From Tetrapyrgos nigripes (taxonomy: Eukaryota > Basidiomycota > Agaricomycetes > Agaricales > Campanellaceae), in the NCBI GenBank assembly GCA_013368315.1, contig JAACJM010000026.1, forward strand, positions 496,001-560,000: 64,000 bases of DNA, given 5' to 3'. This document shows, piece after piece, positions 53,554-64,000 of the stretch. The notes beneath the pieces were generated by a model. The model was given only the letters and a program-made list of their open reading frames with translations, did not search any database and was not told the origin of the DNA. Position 1 is the first letter of the stretch, and each line of letters starts with the position of its first letter. A program made the translations under genes and the position numbers.

Positions 53554-56232
53554 ATGGACCTGGAGAAGAAGGACTTCCAAGACTCAGGCTCAATAACCGA
53601 TCCGAATCCTGCATACGTCAATCCAGAGTATGAGGAGCCCTCCAAGGAAGAATCTCTCCATCGAGGTCTGAAAGGTGAGTCGCCCCGTATCTGAATGTCG
53701 CTTGTTGCGAGATCTGATGCCACCAACCCCTGCTAGCCCGCCAGATATCCATGATTGCCCTGGGGGGCGCAGTGGGTACTGGTTTAATCATTGGTTCTGG
53801 TATGTGTCCTATTTTACACAGCCACATGCGCGCAGTGCTACGCTCCGATGCTGAAATTCTCTTCTAATTTTCAGGGACAGCGCTTCAGAGGGGTGGGCCT
53901 CTGGGGTTGTTGTTAGGTGAGTGCTAGTAGCCCTTGTTTTACACGCGACTGACTGAGTCGGTCCCATCAGGATATGCATTCGTCGGTTTTGTCTGCTATC
54001 TTGTGATGGTCGCACTAGGAGAAATGGCAGCGTATCTCCCCCACAAAAAGGGATTTGCTGGTTATGCGACGAGATTCGTAGACCCGGCATTCGGTGCGCT
54101 GATCGCCTTCAACATCTTGACCAAATCTCTAACTTCCCTCTCATTCTAGGCTTCGCTCTCGGTGCGTTGAATTACTTCAATATCTTGACCATGGCTCAAA
54201 TTTTGTTCTCATTCAAGGATGGAATTATCTGATGAAATATGCAAGTCTGTCTTTTTTTCCCATACAGAGAGGTTGCTGACGGCGTATCTCATCTAGTTAA
54301 TCGTCACTCCAAACAATGTTCGTGCTTCTCACCCCATCCCTTGTTATTTGAAGCTGACCACATATAATGCTCGCAGATTAACGCTGCTGTGAGTTTCTTC
54401 TCAGGCCGTATTTTTGTGCATCTCAGACAGACCATTCTCTTTAGGGCGTCGTCGTCCAGTATTGTAAGCATTTCGATGAATCACAAGTACCCGAAAACCT
54501 GTGAGCTCATTGCTGTATCCAGGGAATCAAAGTGTGCATATCGCTGTTTGGATGGTCATATTCATCGTGTTCAGTGAGTCGACCAGATAGACTGAATATG
54601 AAAAACGACCAATATGCGTTCAGTCTTTGTCGTGAATCTTCTCGGTGTCCGAGTATTTGGAGAGCTGGAATTCTGGTTTTCCAGTATCAAAGGTGTGTGA
54701 TATAACATCCCTAGAGTCCAGGTTCTGTGGTATTCATCAACACGCTCACAGTCATATCTTTAATCGGCCTGCTCTTGATGGGTATAATCATCGACCTTGG
54801 TACCGTCTTTCCTTCATACAATCAGATATCCACTTCAATCATTCCGTCTAGGTGGTAATCCACAGCATGATCGAATCGGCTTCCGCTACTGGCAACATCC
54901 AGATGGTCCCATGGGTCATTATTTAAAGTCGCAAGTTCATGGCGAAAGCTTATCCATCTTCCTTGGCTTTTGGGCCACTTTGACCAATGCCCTGTTTGCA
55001 TTTATTGGAACGGAGCTTATCGGTGTCACAGTCGGAGAGGTGAGTTGGTGGTTCTTGACGAATTCATATATCAGACAGGTAATAACCAAGCCGCTCAGGC
55101 GGAAAACCCTCGCCGTAATATACCAAGAGCGATCAGGCAAACATTTTACCGAATTCTGGTATTCTACATTGGAGGTGTCTTCGTCATTGGGTTGATTGTG
55201 CCTAGCACCAATGAAAACCTTTTCGTTGCGACCAAGTCGAAGACTGGAGGTGAGTGTAGTCTCATTCTAGGTATACCGTATACTGAAATGCGTTATCAGC
55301 TGCCGCGTCTCCATTCGTTGTCGGTGAGGAGTATGGCATTAAATTGTTCTCAGCTCTTCCTCATGCCTCTGACAGCTACACAACTCGTCGGGATCAGAGT
55401 CCTCAATCATATTATCAACGCAGCCATTCTCCTCTTTGTTATGAGCGCTGCTAATTCTGATCTTTATATCGGCTCTCGTACCCTGTATGGTCTTGCAATC
55501 GAAGGAAAAGCTCCCAAAATTTTCCGCAGAGTTAACCGCTTGGGTGTTCCGTACGCATCACTGATCTTATGCACGCTTTTCTGTGGTTTGGTTTTCCTGA
55601 ATGTTTCGTCTTCAAGTGAGTAGTTCTCCTGAGCTGTGATCAAGTATTGACTATTGACTGTTTATTTGGCTACCAGGTGCCAAAGGTAAAGCGGCCCACT
55701 CACTCAAAATCTTTCTATCTCTCATCTTTCCGTAGTGTTTACATATTTCGTCAATCTGGTGTCCGCTTTTGGTGCGATTACATGGATGTGCATCGCATAT
55801 TCGCATCTGTGAGCGTTTTCTTTTCACCTCGCAAGACCACACTGACTGTGAACGATTTCCAGTGCGTTCATGAAGGCCTTGAAAGCCCAAGGGATATCTC
55901 GAGACAGTCTCCCTTTCAAAGCACCATTCCAACCCTGGGGAAGCTGGTTTGCTTTGATCGCGACTGGGATTATCACATTGTTCAAAGGATTTGACACCTT
56001 CTTACCCTTCAAAACCGATACCTTTGTGACGTCGTACATTGCTATACCCATTTTCATAGTCTTATGGGTAGGATACAAATTATGGTACCGTACAAAGGTG
56101 ATACCTTCGGAAAGCATCGATCTAGTGACTGGATTGCGCGAGATCGAAGAGGATGAAGAGAAGTACAAGCTGGAGATGAAAGCCATGGGTCCAAAAGGCA
56201 AATGGGGACGACTCATAGACAAGTTCATATAA
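53554..56232 (+). CDS. Amino acid permease (fungal YAT family)
   Basis: About 16 exons. MDLEKKDFQDSGSITDPNP, then LHRGLKARQISMIALGGAVG and TGLIIGSGTALQRGGPLGLL form the first membrane segment with the conserved GG(A/T)VGTGL motif. Then FVCYLVMVALGEMAAYLPHK, WNYLMKY joined to LIVTPNNINAA, VNLLGVRVFGELEFWFSSIK, SIFLGFWATLTNALFAFIGT, ELIGVTVGE joined to AENPRRNIPRAI, SAANSDLYIGSRTLYGLAIE and VFTYFVNLVSAFGAITWMC. About 12 membrane segments are expected. It imports amino acids at the plasma membrane; the substrate cannot be told. It ends MKAMGPKGKWGRLIDKFI. All splice joins keep frame; one intron (54241-54296) is GC-AG. Confidence 0.92.
54241..54296 (+). other. GC-AG intron in amino acid permease (56 nt)
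   Basis: The exon ends ATG AAA TAT, the intron begins GCAAGT and ends CATCTAG before TTA ATC GTC ACT CCA AAC. Splicing gives WNYLMKY-LIVTPNN, a conserved block of the family. A GT two bases later shifts the frame. Confidence 0.88.
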
Positions 56233-56675
56233 CTTGGCTTGGAAATCATGATTTGTATACGATAGGCTCTTTTTTGTTAACGTTTTCTCATGATTGCTTG
56301 TGCGCCTGTAAACCCAGTCGTATGACTGGAACACTAAGCGAGAGGAGGAACGAGAACACTGGAATCTGGAACATGTCGTATTTCGGAAGATGAAAGAAAG
56401 AAGGCTCTTTCTCGACTTAAAGCTAGAGATGTCTTACGGAGGCAGTGGCTCATGTGAGATGGTGTGGAATTTGGGTACCTGTACAACGACGGTGACTGCC
56501 AGTGTACATACTTTTTGCTTTGCAGTTGGTTCTATATACGTATAAGTACTACACATAATTTACATAAGCGCACAGTGACATTTTCTCGACACTGATTGCC
56601 CGAATTCTTTTCGCGTCCTCTGGTCGGCCGCTGCGCCTCAAGCACCAAGTGAGATCCTTCTCGTGTCCTTTGAAA
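56233..56675. other. Spacer, no gene seen
   Basis: Permease 3' end and TRM1 promoter, both plus strand. No sequence feature beyond short A/T-rich stretches. Confidence 0.5.
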
Positions 56676-58994
56676 ATGTCTACCCAGTCCGAACCCCAAG
56701 TTCCTGATGGTTTCAAACTACACACTGAAAATACAACAAGCATCCTACTCTCAGAAGACGAAGCTTTTTTGAACCCTGTCCAGGAATTTAACAGAGATCT
56801 GAGTGTCGCAGCTATAAGGGTTTGGAGCGAAAGACTGGACAAGGAGAAAGAAGCACGGTGGATTAATGCAAGAGAGAAGAGGCAGCTGAAAACGGACAAA
56901 CAGCACGCCAATAAACGCCAGAAGGGTGCGTCTCACAGACTTTATCTTATACTGTTTTGATTGAAGTATCCAAGTCGTCAAAGATTCCGACACAGTTGGT
57001 GTTGTTACAGCCGTCGATGGAGAGGAACCACCAGTTGATTTGCACACTGTGAAGGAGGATTCCGACAAGACCACGGAAACAGAAAAAGTATCGTGTTCTA
57101 CTATTCATGTGTGCTGATCGATGGTTGACCGTCAAGGGAATAGCGCAACCCCCACAAAATTGTCATACTTGAGGCTCTTTCCGCGACGGGCCTTCGTTCC
57201 ATACGATATGCGAAAGAAATACCCCTAGTCAAGTATGTACGAAGTTGGTCAGGAAGAAAAATCTGACGATCAGCCTTTTAGATATGTGATAGCAAACGAC
57301 CTCTCTCCAGCAGCAACAACTGCCATTAGACGAAATGTTCACTTCAATGGCTTAGGACCTGACCCATCTACTTCACAGACCTCAACGTCGCATACTGAGG
57401 ACAAAATACGGGTCAATGAGGGTGATGCATGGTATGAGCCATTTCCTTAGACTGGGGCACTGAGTCATTTCGCTAGTACTCTGATGTACACTCATCGTAA
57501 TAAGCGTGTGGACGTTGTGGATATTGATCCCTACGGTACTGCTGCTCCGTTCATTGATGCTGCGATTCAATCCCTGAATGATGGTGGTGAGTACAGCAAT
57601 TTCTTGATGTCGTCTATACTTACTCGTGATCACCCACAGGTCTACTTTGCATAACGTGTACTGACTTGACTGTCCTCGGAACTAATAACTATCCCGAGAA
57701 ATGGTACGCTCAATCATTTCTGAACAAGAATAAATTATGACCTCTTTTCAGTTTCTCAAATTACGGAGGCGTCCCAGTCAAGGCCGAGTATTGTCATGAA
57801 GCGGTTAGGACACTTGGTTATGTCGCAAATCTTGCTCTTCCTGATCAGACTGTAGGCCCTACGACTGGTTCTTCATACCGCATCAGCGTCAGCATCCAGA
57901 TACGGACGATATATTGAGCCGTTACTGTCTTTATCTATCGATTTTTACGTTCGTCTGTTCATCCGAATAAACACGTCCCCGACACAGGTCAAGAAAGCTT
58001 TGATGTGTGTATGAATCACTGCATTTTCTCCTTGAAGACCTATTCTGAACAATTGGACACAGTAAAACATCGATGTACTACGTCTGCACATCTTGCCAAG
58101 CTTTTTATGAACAACCACTTGGTCGAATGATAGAGAAAAAATCTGACAATGGCAATGTGAACCAATATCCCCGAACACAACCAGGACCACCTGTAGGCGA
58201 CAAATGTCCTGAATGTGATTCCGTCTTACATGTAAGTCTAGCCCAAATATCTGCCAAACCACACACACATATGACCTATTTTCCTTCAGATCGCTGGCCC
58301 AATGTGGTCCGGCCCTATTCATGACACTGACTTTGTGTCGCAAGTCCTGGCTCATACTGAAAGCCATTCAGCACACTACAAAACCTCTCCCCGTATGAAA
58401 GGCATGCTGACTGTTGCAAAAGAGGCATGTTTCTCATATTACTATGCTGACTTCTTGACTCATGCAATGTAGGAGTTACATGATCCTTTTTACTTCACCC
58501 CTGGTAAAATCGCGAGCTTCTTCCATTGTATCACTCCTTCTCTGGACGATATTGCGTGAGTGGGATATATTCTAACTCCCGTAAACATGTTCAGTTTTTT
58601 CTTTTCGGCAGTTCCGCACTGTTAAACGCTGGGCATAAAATATCTCGCTCGCATGCTTCCGCTGGATCACTGAAGACGTCCGGGACACGTCAGGATGTCT
58701 ATGATATCTTTCGCTCCTGGGTGAAAAAGCATCCCATCAAAAATGTGTCTGAAAGATCACCAGCTCAGCGTCTACTGGAGAAGGAGCCTAGGTTTGTCAC
58801 AACTTCGTTTTCTATCAGACAGAGTTAACGAGGTATTATGAAGGCTGGAGGCGAACTTCAAACATCATCCCCACTCTGTCACTCCTTCGTCGAAAGTCAA
58901 ACTGGTAAGATACCAGGAAACTCCAAGCAATTGGGGCCCTGGCACAAGGGCTACCGGTGCCAGTAAAAAACGGAAGGTCAAAGATGTTGAATGA
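56676..58994 (+). CDS. TRM1: tRNA (guanine26-N2)-dimethyltransferase
   Basis: [20 protein letters not shown], then [20 protein letters not shown] (the Trm1 NPxQxFNRD motif) and [20 protein letters not shown]. After introns come [20 protein letters not shown] (SAM-binding), [39 protein letters not shown] (DPYG active-site motif), [14 protein letters not shown] and [24 protein letters not shown] sequence. The C-terminal zinc-finger-like part has [16 protein letters not shown] and GDKCPECDS, and [16 protein letters not shown]. It dimethylates G26 of nuclear and mitochondrial tRNAs. Ends with a basic [13 protein letters not shown], a likely nuclear signal. The start is at the first ATG giving this frame. 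Confidence 0.93.
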
Positions 58995-59215
58995 GATCGG
59001 GCCCGAAGATAGTACATAACATAGCAAACGAACGTATATACATAACAATCAGAAAACGGCTAAGTTAGCTTCGAGAGACAAGATTGGATTATATGCATAC
59101 AATAATTTCCGTTAACATTGACAGTGACAATCTAGTCCGTACAAAGAGGATGAATCCGATAGTAAGTATAGATGACAAATAATAAGATGATTAAGGAAGC
59201 CTCAGTGAATAGCGA

Positions 59216-62200
59216 CTAGTTAGAACCAGATTTTCGAGGAATGAAGGGATGCTGTAATAACTCTGGAGCAGAAGGTCTGGCACCATGATCTATCTCAAAA
59301 GTACGAGTCAAGAAATCCTGAGCCTCGGAAGATATATCGGAGGGAATCGTTGGTTTAGCGGAGGAACCGATCTACAACAACATCAGCAAGGTGTTGATAG
59401 ATTCCTGCGACCGAGAGCTTACCTTGAATATAGCCTGCATCTGAGTGAGTTGAGCCCAGGGGTGTTCTCCAGTCAACATTTCGACCACCAGACAACCGAC
59501 GCTCCATATATCAGCTTTCTGAGTGTGTCCGCTTTGTTTGACAACCTCTGGGGCCATCCAAAACACAGAACCTTGGAGAGAAGCACGATGTGCACGCTTT
59601 CCGCTCAGTGCTTCTGTAATGACATGTTCATCGTAAGTGAAAAGGTGCTTTGGGAAGTTATGTCAGCACTCACGGACGTCGACTTTCTTAGAAATACCGA
59701 AATCAGAGATCTTGACACCTCCTTTGTTGTCGACCAGGATGTTGGCACCTTTAATGTCTCGATGGATGATGCCACGGTCATGAAGATAGGACAGGCCTTG
59801 CAAGATTTGACGGACGAAATTGCTGACGAGAACTTCCTCGAATGCTCCGTAGTTCCGCAATAGAGCGGTGACTGAGCCACCGGGAACATACTCCAAGAAG
59901 ATATTCAAGCAGTCATCTTCTAAGGAAGAGTCTAGACGACATGGAAATTATCGAATGAGGGCCAAGTTGAAGAAGGAAAATGCACTCACATAGATATTGG
60001 ACGATGTTCTCATGTTGTAGGTTCTGAAGTAGCTCAATCTCACGTTCCAGAGCGCTAAGCATGCTTTTCTTACGCTCAAGATTGGGCGCGGATCCTGTTG
60101 GAAGTTCAACTTGCTTAACAGCCATAAGCGTCCCTGTCGAAGCATCCATTCCAAGGTAGACTTTTCCAAATGAACCAGCACCAATGAGTGCACCCTTGAT
60201 CCACTTGTTCCCCGCTAGAGATACGAATCTGTCAGCCATAAACGTCTCAATAAAAGAACGAAGAGCTTACACTTCTTTTTCGTGCCTTCTGTCATGTTAT
60301 TATCCTCCTCCTCCTCCTCCTCCTCCTCCTCTTCATATTCTTCATTCAGGGTAAGCTCTTCGCCAGACTCTTCTTCTTCTTCATCTTCTTCATCATCCTC
60401 AGACTCTTGTAGAGTCGAAGACTCTGGGTCCTGTCCCACGTCTGTCCATTCCTCGGTATCTGAGGAGTTTGTATGCTGGAAGGCCTGACTTTGTCTCTTG
60501 CTTTCTCTTCGGCTTTCGACCTCCTTCGTGATCTCATCGACTGTCATGAGACTGGCAGTATCCGAACGATCCCGTTTACTCCGCAGCTCAGTCATATAAC
60601 TCAAGCGACGAGAGAACCTAGAAGCATTCGAAGAGGACCTCGACACGCGATTCTCATCTCCAGTGATGCTCTCCAGAGACTCAGAAAATGATTCCGTCGG
60701 AAAGGGGATCGGAGGAAGTAGCTCTGGGCGAGAGCCGTCAGATGTCTTGGTATGCTCGGCGTCGGCATCCAAGTCAACTGAGCAACCATCGTCGGTCGAC
60801 AAAGAGACACGCGGTATTTCTTCCGACATGATCGAAGCCGCATCTGATGTTGTAGTATCTGGCTTTTCGGGAAGAGGAGGAACCAATGAGGATATGGATG
60901 TTCTTGTTGGAGAATTGGATGTCCGTGTCGCAGAGCCTTGGGTACTACTACTGAATCTCGAGGGTAAGGGCGGTATCCAAGAAGCAGCACTGTCCCGTTT
61001 GCCGATACTGGGATGATTGCGGGACATCATACTGTGCCTTGCTGTACGCAGTACTTTCTTCTCTGTGTTTGGGAAGAATTCGGTCAAGTGATTCGTGATG
61101 AGTTCGCTGGGTGGACGTTGACCAAAGAAGTTTCGCAGCTTGGAAGGGCGTTTCGATGGATTTTGGGCCGAAGAAGGACTAAGATGACCAGATGGAGCAG
61201 GACTGTCCCTCCCTGAACTGGGTGAGGGGGGGTCCAATGCTCGTTCGGGATCGCGTACTCCAAGCCCGCTTAGAATACTAATGGAACTAGCTCGTTTGGT
61301 GTTGTTCCTGCTCAACGCCAGGAATTTCGGTGAAGGACTTCTTAGTCGGGAGATTTTCCGCAGAATTAACGGGTTATCTCGAGGAGAATACTCTAAAGGT
61401 GCATGACAAACCGACAGCAGCTCCGCTTCGCTAAGAGGAAGTTCGGCTAAGAATGAAAGGATATATCAACTCAATGAGAGAGGAATGGAGACTGACAGAA
61501 CTTACCGCCTTCATTGAGATACACACCCCACCCATCAACGCTGAGCCCACCATCTTCCGTTCGAACGTGATCCATGGAACCATCGACATCAGTGCTTCTA
61601 AGACCGCCTTTATCAACCTTCTTCAGCACTCTCTCAATGATTTCTACTCCCCCCGCGCAGGTGTCAGCGTCAATCGTAAAGGTTAGACCTTCCTCAGGAA
61701 GGAAGAATCTGACCAATTTACGGCGGAGATCATCCAGTGAAGGTGCATTGCTGTGAGAAGGCGTACTGACGAATTGGGTCCGTGGAGTGGAAGCTGGATA
61801 TTGTGGTGGAGGTGATGGCGTCCCAGACGTCGATGCGTTGTGGAATTGCTCCTGGATTGGAGATAAGTCTGTCCGCTGAGAAGTAGGAGGCTGAAGAGCG
61901 TTTGCGTATGGGTGACTTGAACCGCTGCGTTTATTGGGGCTGGAGGTGCTAGACGCGTTGTGTCCATTTGAACCACTGCGTCCATGGAGATTGCTACTGC
62001 TGTTGTTATTGGATTTGGGACGATTGGAAGGAAGAGGAGATGTAGAACGGGACGTAGATTGGGGCGTTTTACCACCGCCTAGATTACCTGGACGAGGATC
62101 GGCCGGCAGGTGATAACCGGTCCAGTTTGCAGAGGAAGGAGTGAGGAGATCTCGCGGCACAGAAGGAAGGACTTGTGTTGCATAAGAAGGAGGGTTTTCG

Positions 62201-63006
62201 CCCTGAGTAGGCGTTCGACGACCATTACGAACAGGCTGCCTGTTAATGGGTGGCTGGGGCGGCTGGTAACTAGGGTGGGGAGGAAGCGGGGGAAGATTTG
62301 ATCGTGAACCAGGCGTGTGCATGCTACTGAGTGTTTCAGAATTATTGTATGAGGATGTAGCGATCTGAGGAAGAGGTCGTATTGGGTTTGAACCGGGCTT
62401 GAGTCTTGCAGAGTCTGGTTGTTGCTCTGCACGGATGTTGGTGGAGGCAGGTTGGAGATGTAGAGGAGCCGGTCGAGCATTTCGACGACGCGTTGAGGGG
62501 GAGACGTCTGGTAATTCCTCGGTTCCGACGCCAGGCACATCGTCCATATTCAGCCTTGGAGGTTTAAATGCCTCGCCAGCAGACTTGGATGCTACTCGCT
62601 GCCTCAACATCTTGACGGCATTGAGAATCCTCAGCCTGTCCCCGATACTCGATATCCCCATCTCCTGCAATGTTTTCTGATCGAGTTCCAACAGAATATC
62701 CCCTCGAATATCGTTTTCGCGGAATGTAGCGGCGTGATTGGCACACTTGATATCGGACAACCAGCGTGCCACATTGCTATCCGACCAAGAGCGAATGAAG
62801 TCAGCATATGAGACGCCTGGTGGTGGGTCGAAGAAACTGCTCATTGCACTCGAAGTGGGAGTGGTAGGGAAAGGTGAGGCCTGACCGCGTATGCCGGCCA
62901 TTATGGAACGAGCTTGGGAAGATTGAAAGCAGGGTGAGGCGGGAGATGAGGGAGGCTCTGAATTGTCAACGCCGTGCACGGTGCCATTGATAACGACAGC
63001 GGCCAT
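59216..63006 (-). CDS. STE11: MAPKKK of the Ste11/Byr2 family
   Basis: Start [24 protein letters not shown] domain at about residues 55-130: [55 protein letters not shown] long Pro/Ser-rich linker follows. A Ras-association-type domain begins [20 protein letters not shown] and continues [16 protein letters not shown] second Ser-rich linker ends in a Glu-rich tract (about 60300-60340). The kinase domain is complete: [15 protein letters not shown] (P-loop), MAVKQVELP (catalytic Lys), [24 protein letters not shown] and [20 protein letters not shown]. It ends [14 protein letters not shown] binds Ste50-type adaptors, RA binds Ras. The family drives pheromone and filamentation MAPK cascades. Diverges from AGS1. 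Confidence 0.93.
60303..60329 (-). repeat. (TCC)9 microsatellite coding Glu run in STE11
   Basis: Nine perfect TCC units (GGA/GAG on the coding strand), encoding a Glu tract just before the kinase domain. Likely length-variable between strains. Confidence 0.8.
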
Positions 63007-63361
63007 GCTCGTCGCTGGCGGCGACGACAACAAGCGGGAAGTTAGTATTGTTTACGTAACGTGGAAATGGGTTGCCAAGCCGCATTTGGAATTGCCAAAT
63101 ATGCTTAATTTCATGTTAATAAATTTCGAAAAAAGCAGAGAAAATGGACAATCAAAGACGAAAGGGCCTCTAATAATTCTCGTATCAGAGATGGTCTAGT
63201 ATGTAAAACTGCTCGATGTATGGAACTGAGAGAGGGTACCTTACACGGAGACGGGGACCCAGGCCCGTGGTGGCTGTGAGGATGTTAAATAATCATCGCG
63301 CGAAAGCCGAGCCGAAATTGTTTTTTGCCTTTCTTCCTGTCTTTCCTTTCCTTTCATCGCG
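63007..63361. promoter_or_regulatory. Divergent promoter of STE11 and AGS1
   Basis: 355 bp between ATGs. CGCGAAA at 63299-63305, about 60 bp upstream of the AGS1 ATG, overlaps the palindrome TCGCGCGA and resembles the SCB element bound by fungal Swi4/Mbp1-type regulators. A CT-rich block (TTTTTTGCCTTTCTTCCTG) lies next to the AGS1 ATG. Untested. Confidence 0.4.
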
Positions 63362-64000
63362 ATGCGGCTTTTGACCGCCTTTGCGCTTCTTCCCTTCCTC
63401 TCATTTTTTGTCTCTGCTTCACCGTATAGAGAGGATCTCGTAGACTACAACATCAACACCAACAAGGATGCGACAGATCCCACCCAGTATTCCACTACCC
63501 CTGCCAACAGTTACACCGACTCACCCGACAACTGGCGAGCCCTCCCCGTATACACTATCCTTCTCGACAAATTTGCTGATGGCGACCCTTCCAATAACGA
63601 TTACTTTGGCACCCCGTACGAGAACGACTATCGCGAAACTCAGCTGCGATACGGAGGCGACCTCAAAGGTCTCGTCACCAAGTTAGACTATCTTCAGGGC
63701 ATGGGCATCAGGGTCATCTTCATCTCCGGTACTCCGTTCTTGAACATGCTATGGCAGGCCGACAGTGAGTGTTGATTCGGCACACTTCTTCCACGTCTGT
63801 ACTTATTTTTGGATCTCTCTAGGTTATTCTCCCCTCGACTTTACCGTTCTAGACCCTCATTGGGGTACTTTGAACGACTGGGTTGAGACCATCAAGGAAA
63901 TTCACTCCCGAGGAATGTATCTCATGGCCGATTTCACAGTTGGCACTATGGCGGACTTGATCGGATTTGAAGGGTAAGTGATTTTCCGATCAATCACGAA
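63362..64000 (+). CDS. AGS1: Alpha-1,3-glucan synthase, N-terminal part
   Basis: MRLLTAFALLPFLSFFVSAS is a signal peptide. Then PYREDLVDYNINTNKDATDP, ALPVYTILLDKFADGDPSNN, DYFGTPYENDYRETQLRYGG, and DLKGLVTKLDYLQGMGIRVI form the start of the extracellular amylase-like (GH13) domain. After an intron (ending TCTCTAG) comes GYSPLDFTVLDPHWGTLNDW and SRGMYLMADFTVGTMADLIG. This is the fixed N-terminal order of fungal Ags1, a very large membrane protein that makes cell-wall alpha-1,3-glucan. The gene runs beyond the window end; a donor-like GTAAGT stands right after FEG at 63974. Confidence 0.9.

Noticed and set aside
1..64000. tRNA, rRNA, CRISPR array or bacterial-type operon
   Set aside because: No T-arm consensus, no rRNA blocks and no regularly spaced repeats were found; the gene structure is intron-rich and eukaryotic.

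Overview
This is nuclear DNA of a filamentous basidiomycete, most likely an Agaricomycete. Almost every gene is cut by many short introns, typically 45-60 nt with GT...AG ends, and the proteins are typical of the group: a SAM-RA-kinase Ste11, a TEA/ATTS factor, an alpha-1,3-glucan synthase and a GPI-type cupredoxin. One family (4906-6172) I recall only from Agaricomycetes. About 26 intact protein genes can be modelled by splicing across the frames. No rRNA, tRNA, CRISPR array or complete autonomous transposon was seen.

Layout. 1-6.2 kb: CCCH zinc-finger gene (cut by the window edge), RWD/GIR2-like gene, mitoribosomal bS21m, a frameshifted relic, and an uncharacterised Agaricomycete-type gene. 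6.2-18 kb: a transcriptional-type cyclin, eIF2B alpha, a weak hypothetical gene, methionine aminopeptidase 1 and a glycerol-3-phosphate acyltransferase. 18-28.6 kb: a very large XMAP215/Stu2-type microtubule polymerase with five TOG-like arrays, and NOC3. 30.3-41.8 kb: TEA factor, ESCRT-I VPS23/TSG101, inner-nuclear-membrane SRC1/MAN1, sulfide:quinone oxidoreductase, an MSO1-like exocytosis protein and a cupredoxin. 42.2-48.9 kb: AP-1-type beta-adaptin, OTU2 deubiquitinase, and a SmgGDS-like ARM protein. 49-53.5 kb: an accessory island with two non-autonomous hAT-like elements (both with perfect 8-bp target-site duplications), a truncated RecQ helicase relic and an intact peroxisomal-type enoyl-CoA isomerase. 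53.5-64 kb: amino acid permease, tRNA methyltransferase TRM1, MAPKKK STE11 and the start of AGS1.

The core genes are housekeeping genes that do not form one pathway, although several touch membrane traffic (VPS23, MSO1, AP-1 beta), ubiquitin (OTU2, VPS23), translation (bS21m, eIF2B alpha, MetAP1, TRM1, GIR2-like) and cell-wall or mating signalling (STE11, TEA factor, AGS1). Many neighbours are divergent, with only 115-225 bp between start codons.

The least ordinary observations are: (i) two hAT-type miniature elements sharing a TAGGGCT terminus, one carrying an unrelated 108-codon ORF and sitting 142 bp upstream of the permease start; (ii) five GC-AG introns in five genes, most of them forced by conserved protein sequence; (iii) a tandem exon-plus-intron duplication inside the TOG-protein gene; (iv) a RecQ relic ending at the target-site duplication of one hAT element. 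All gene models come from reading splice sites and conserved motifs by eye; no alignment or search was run.
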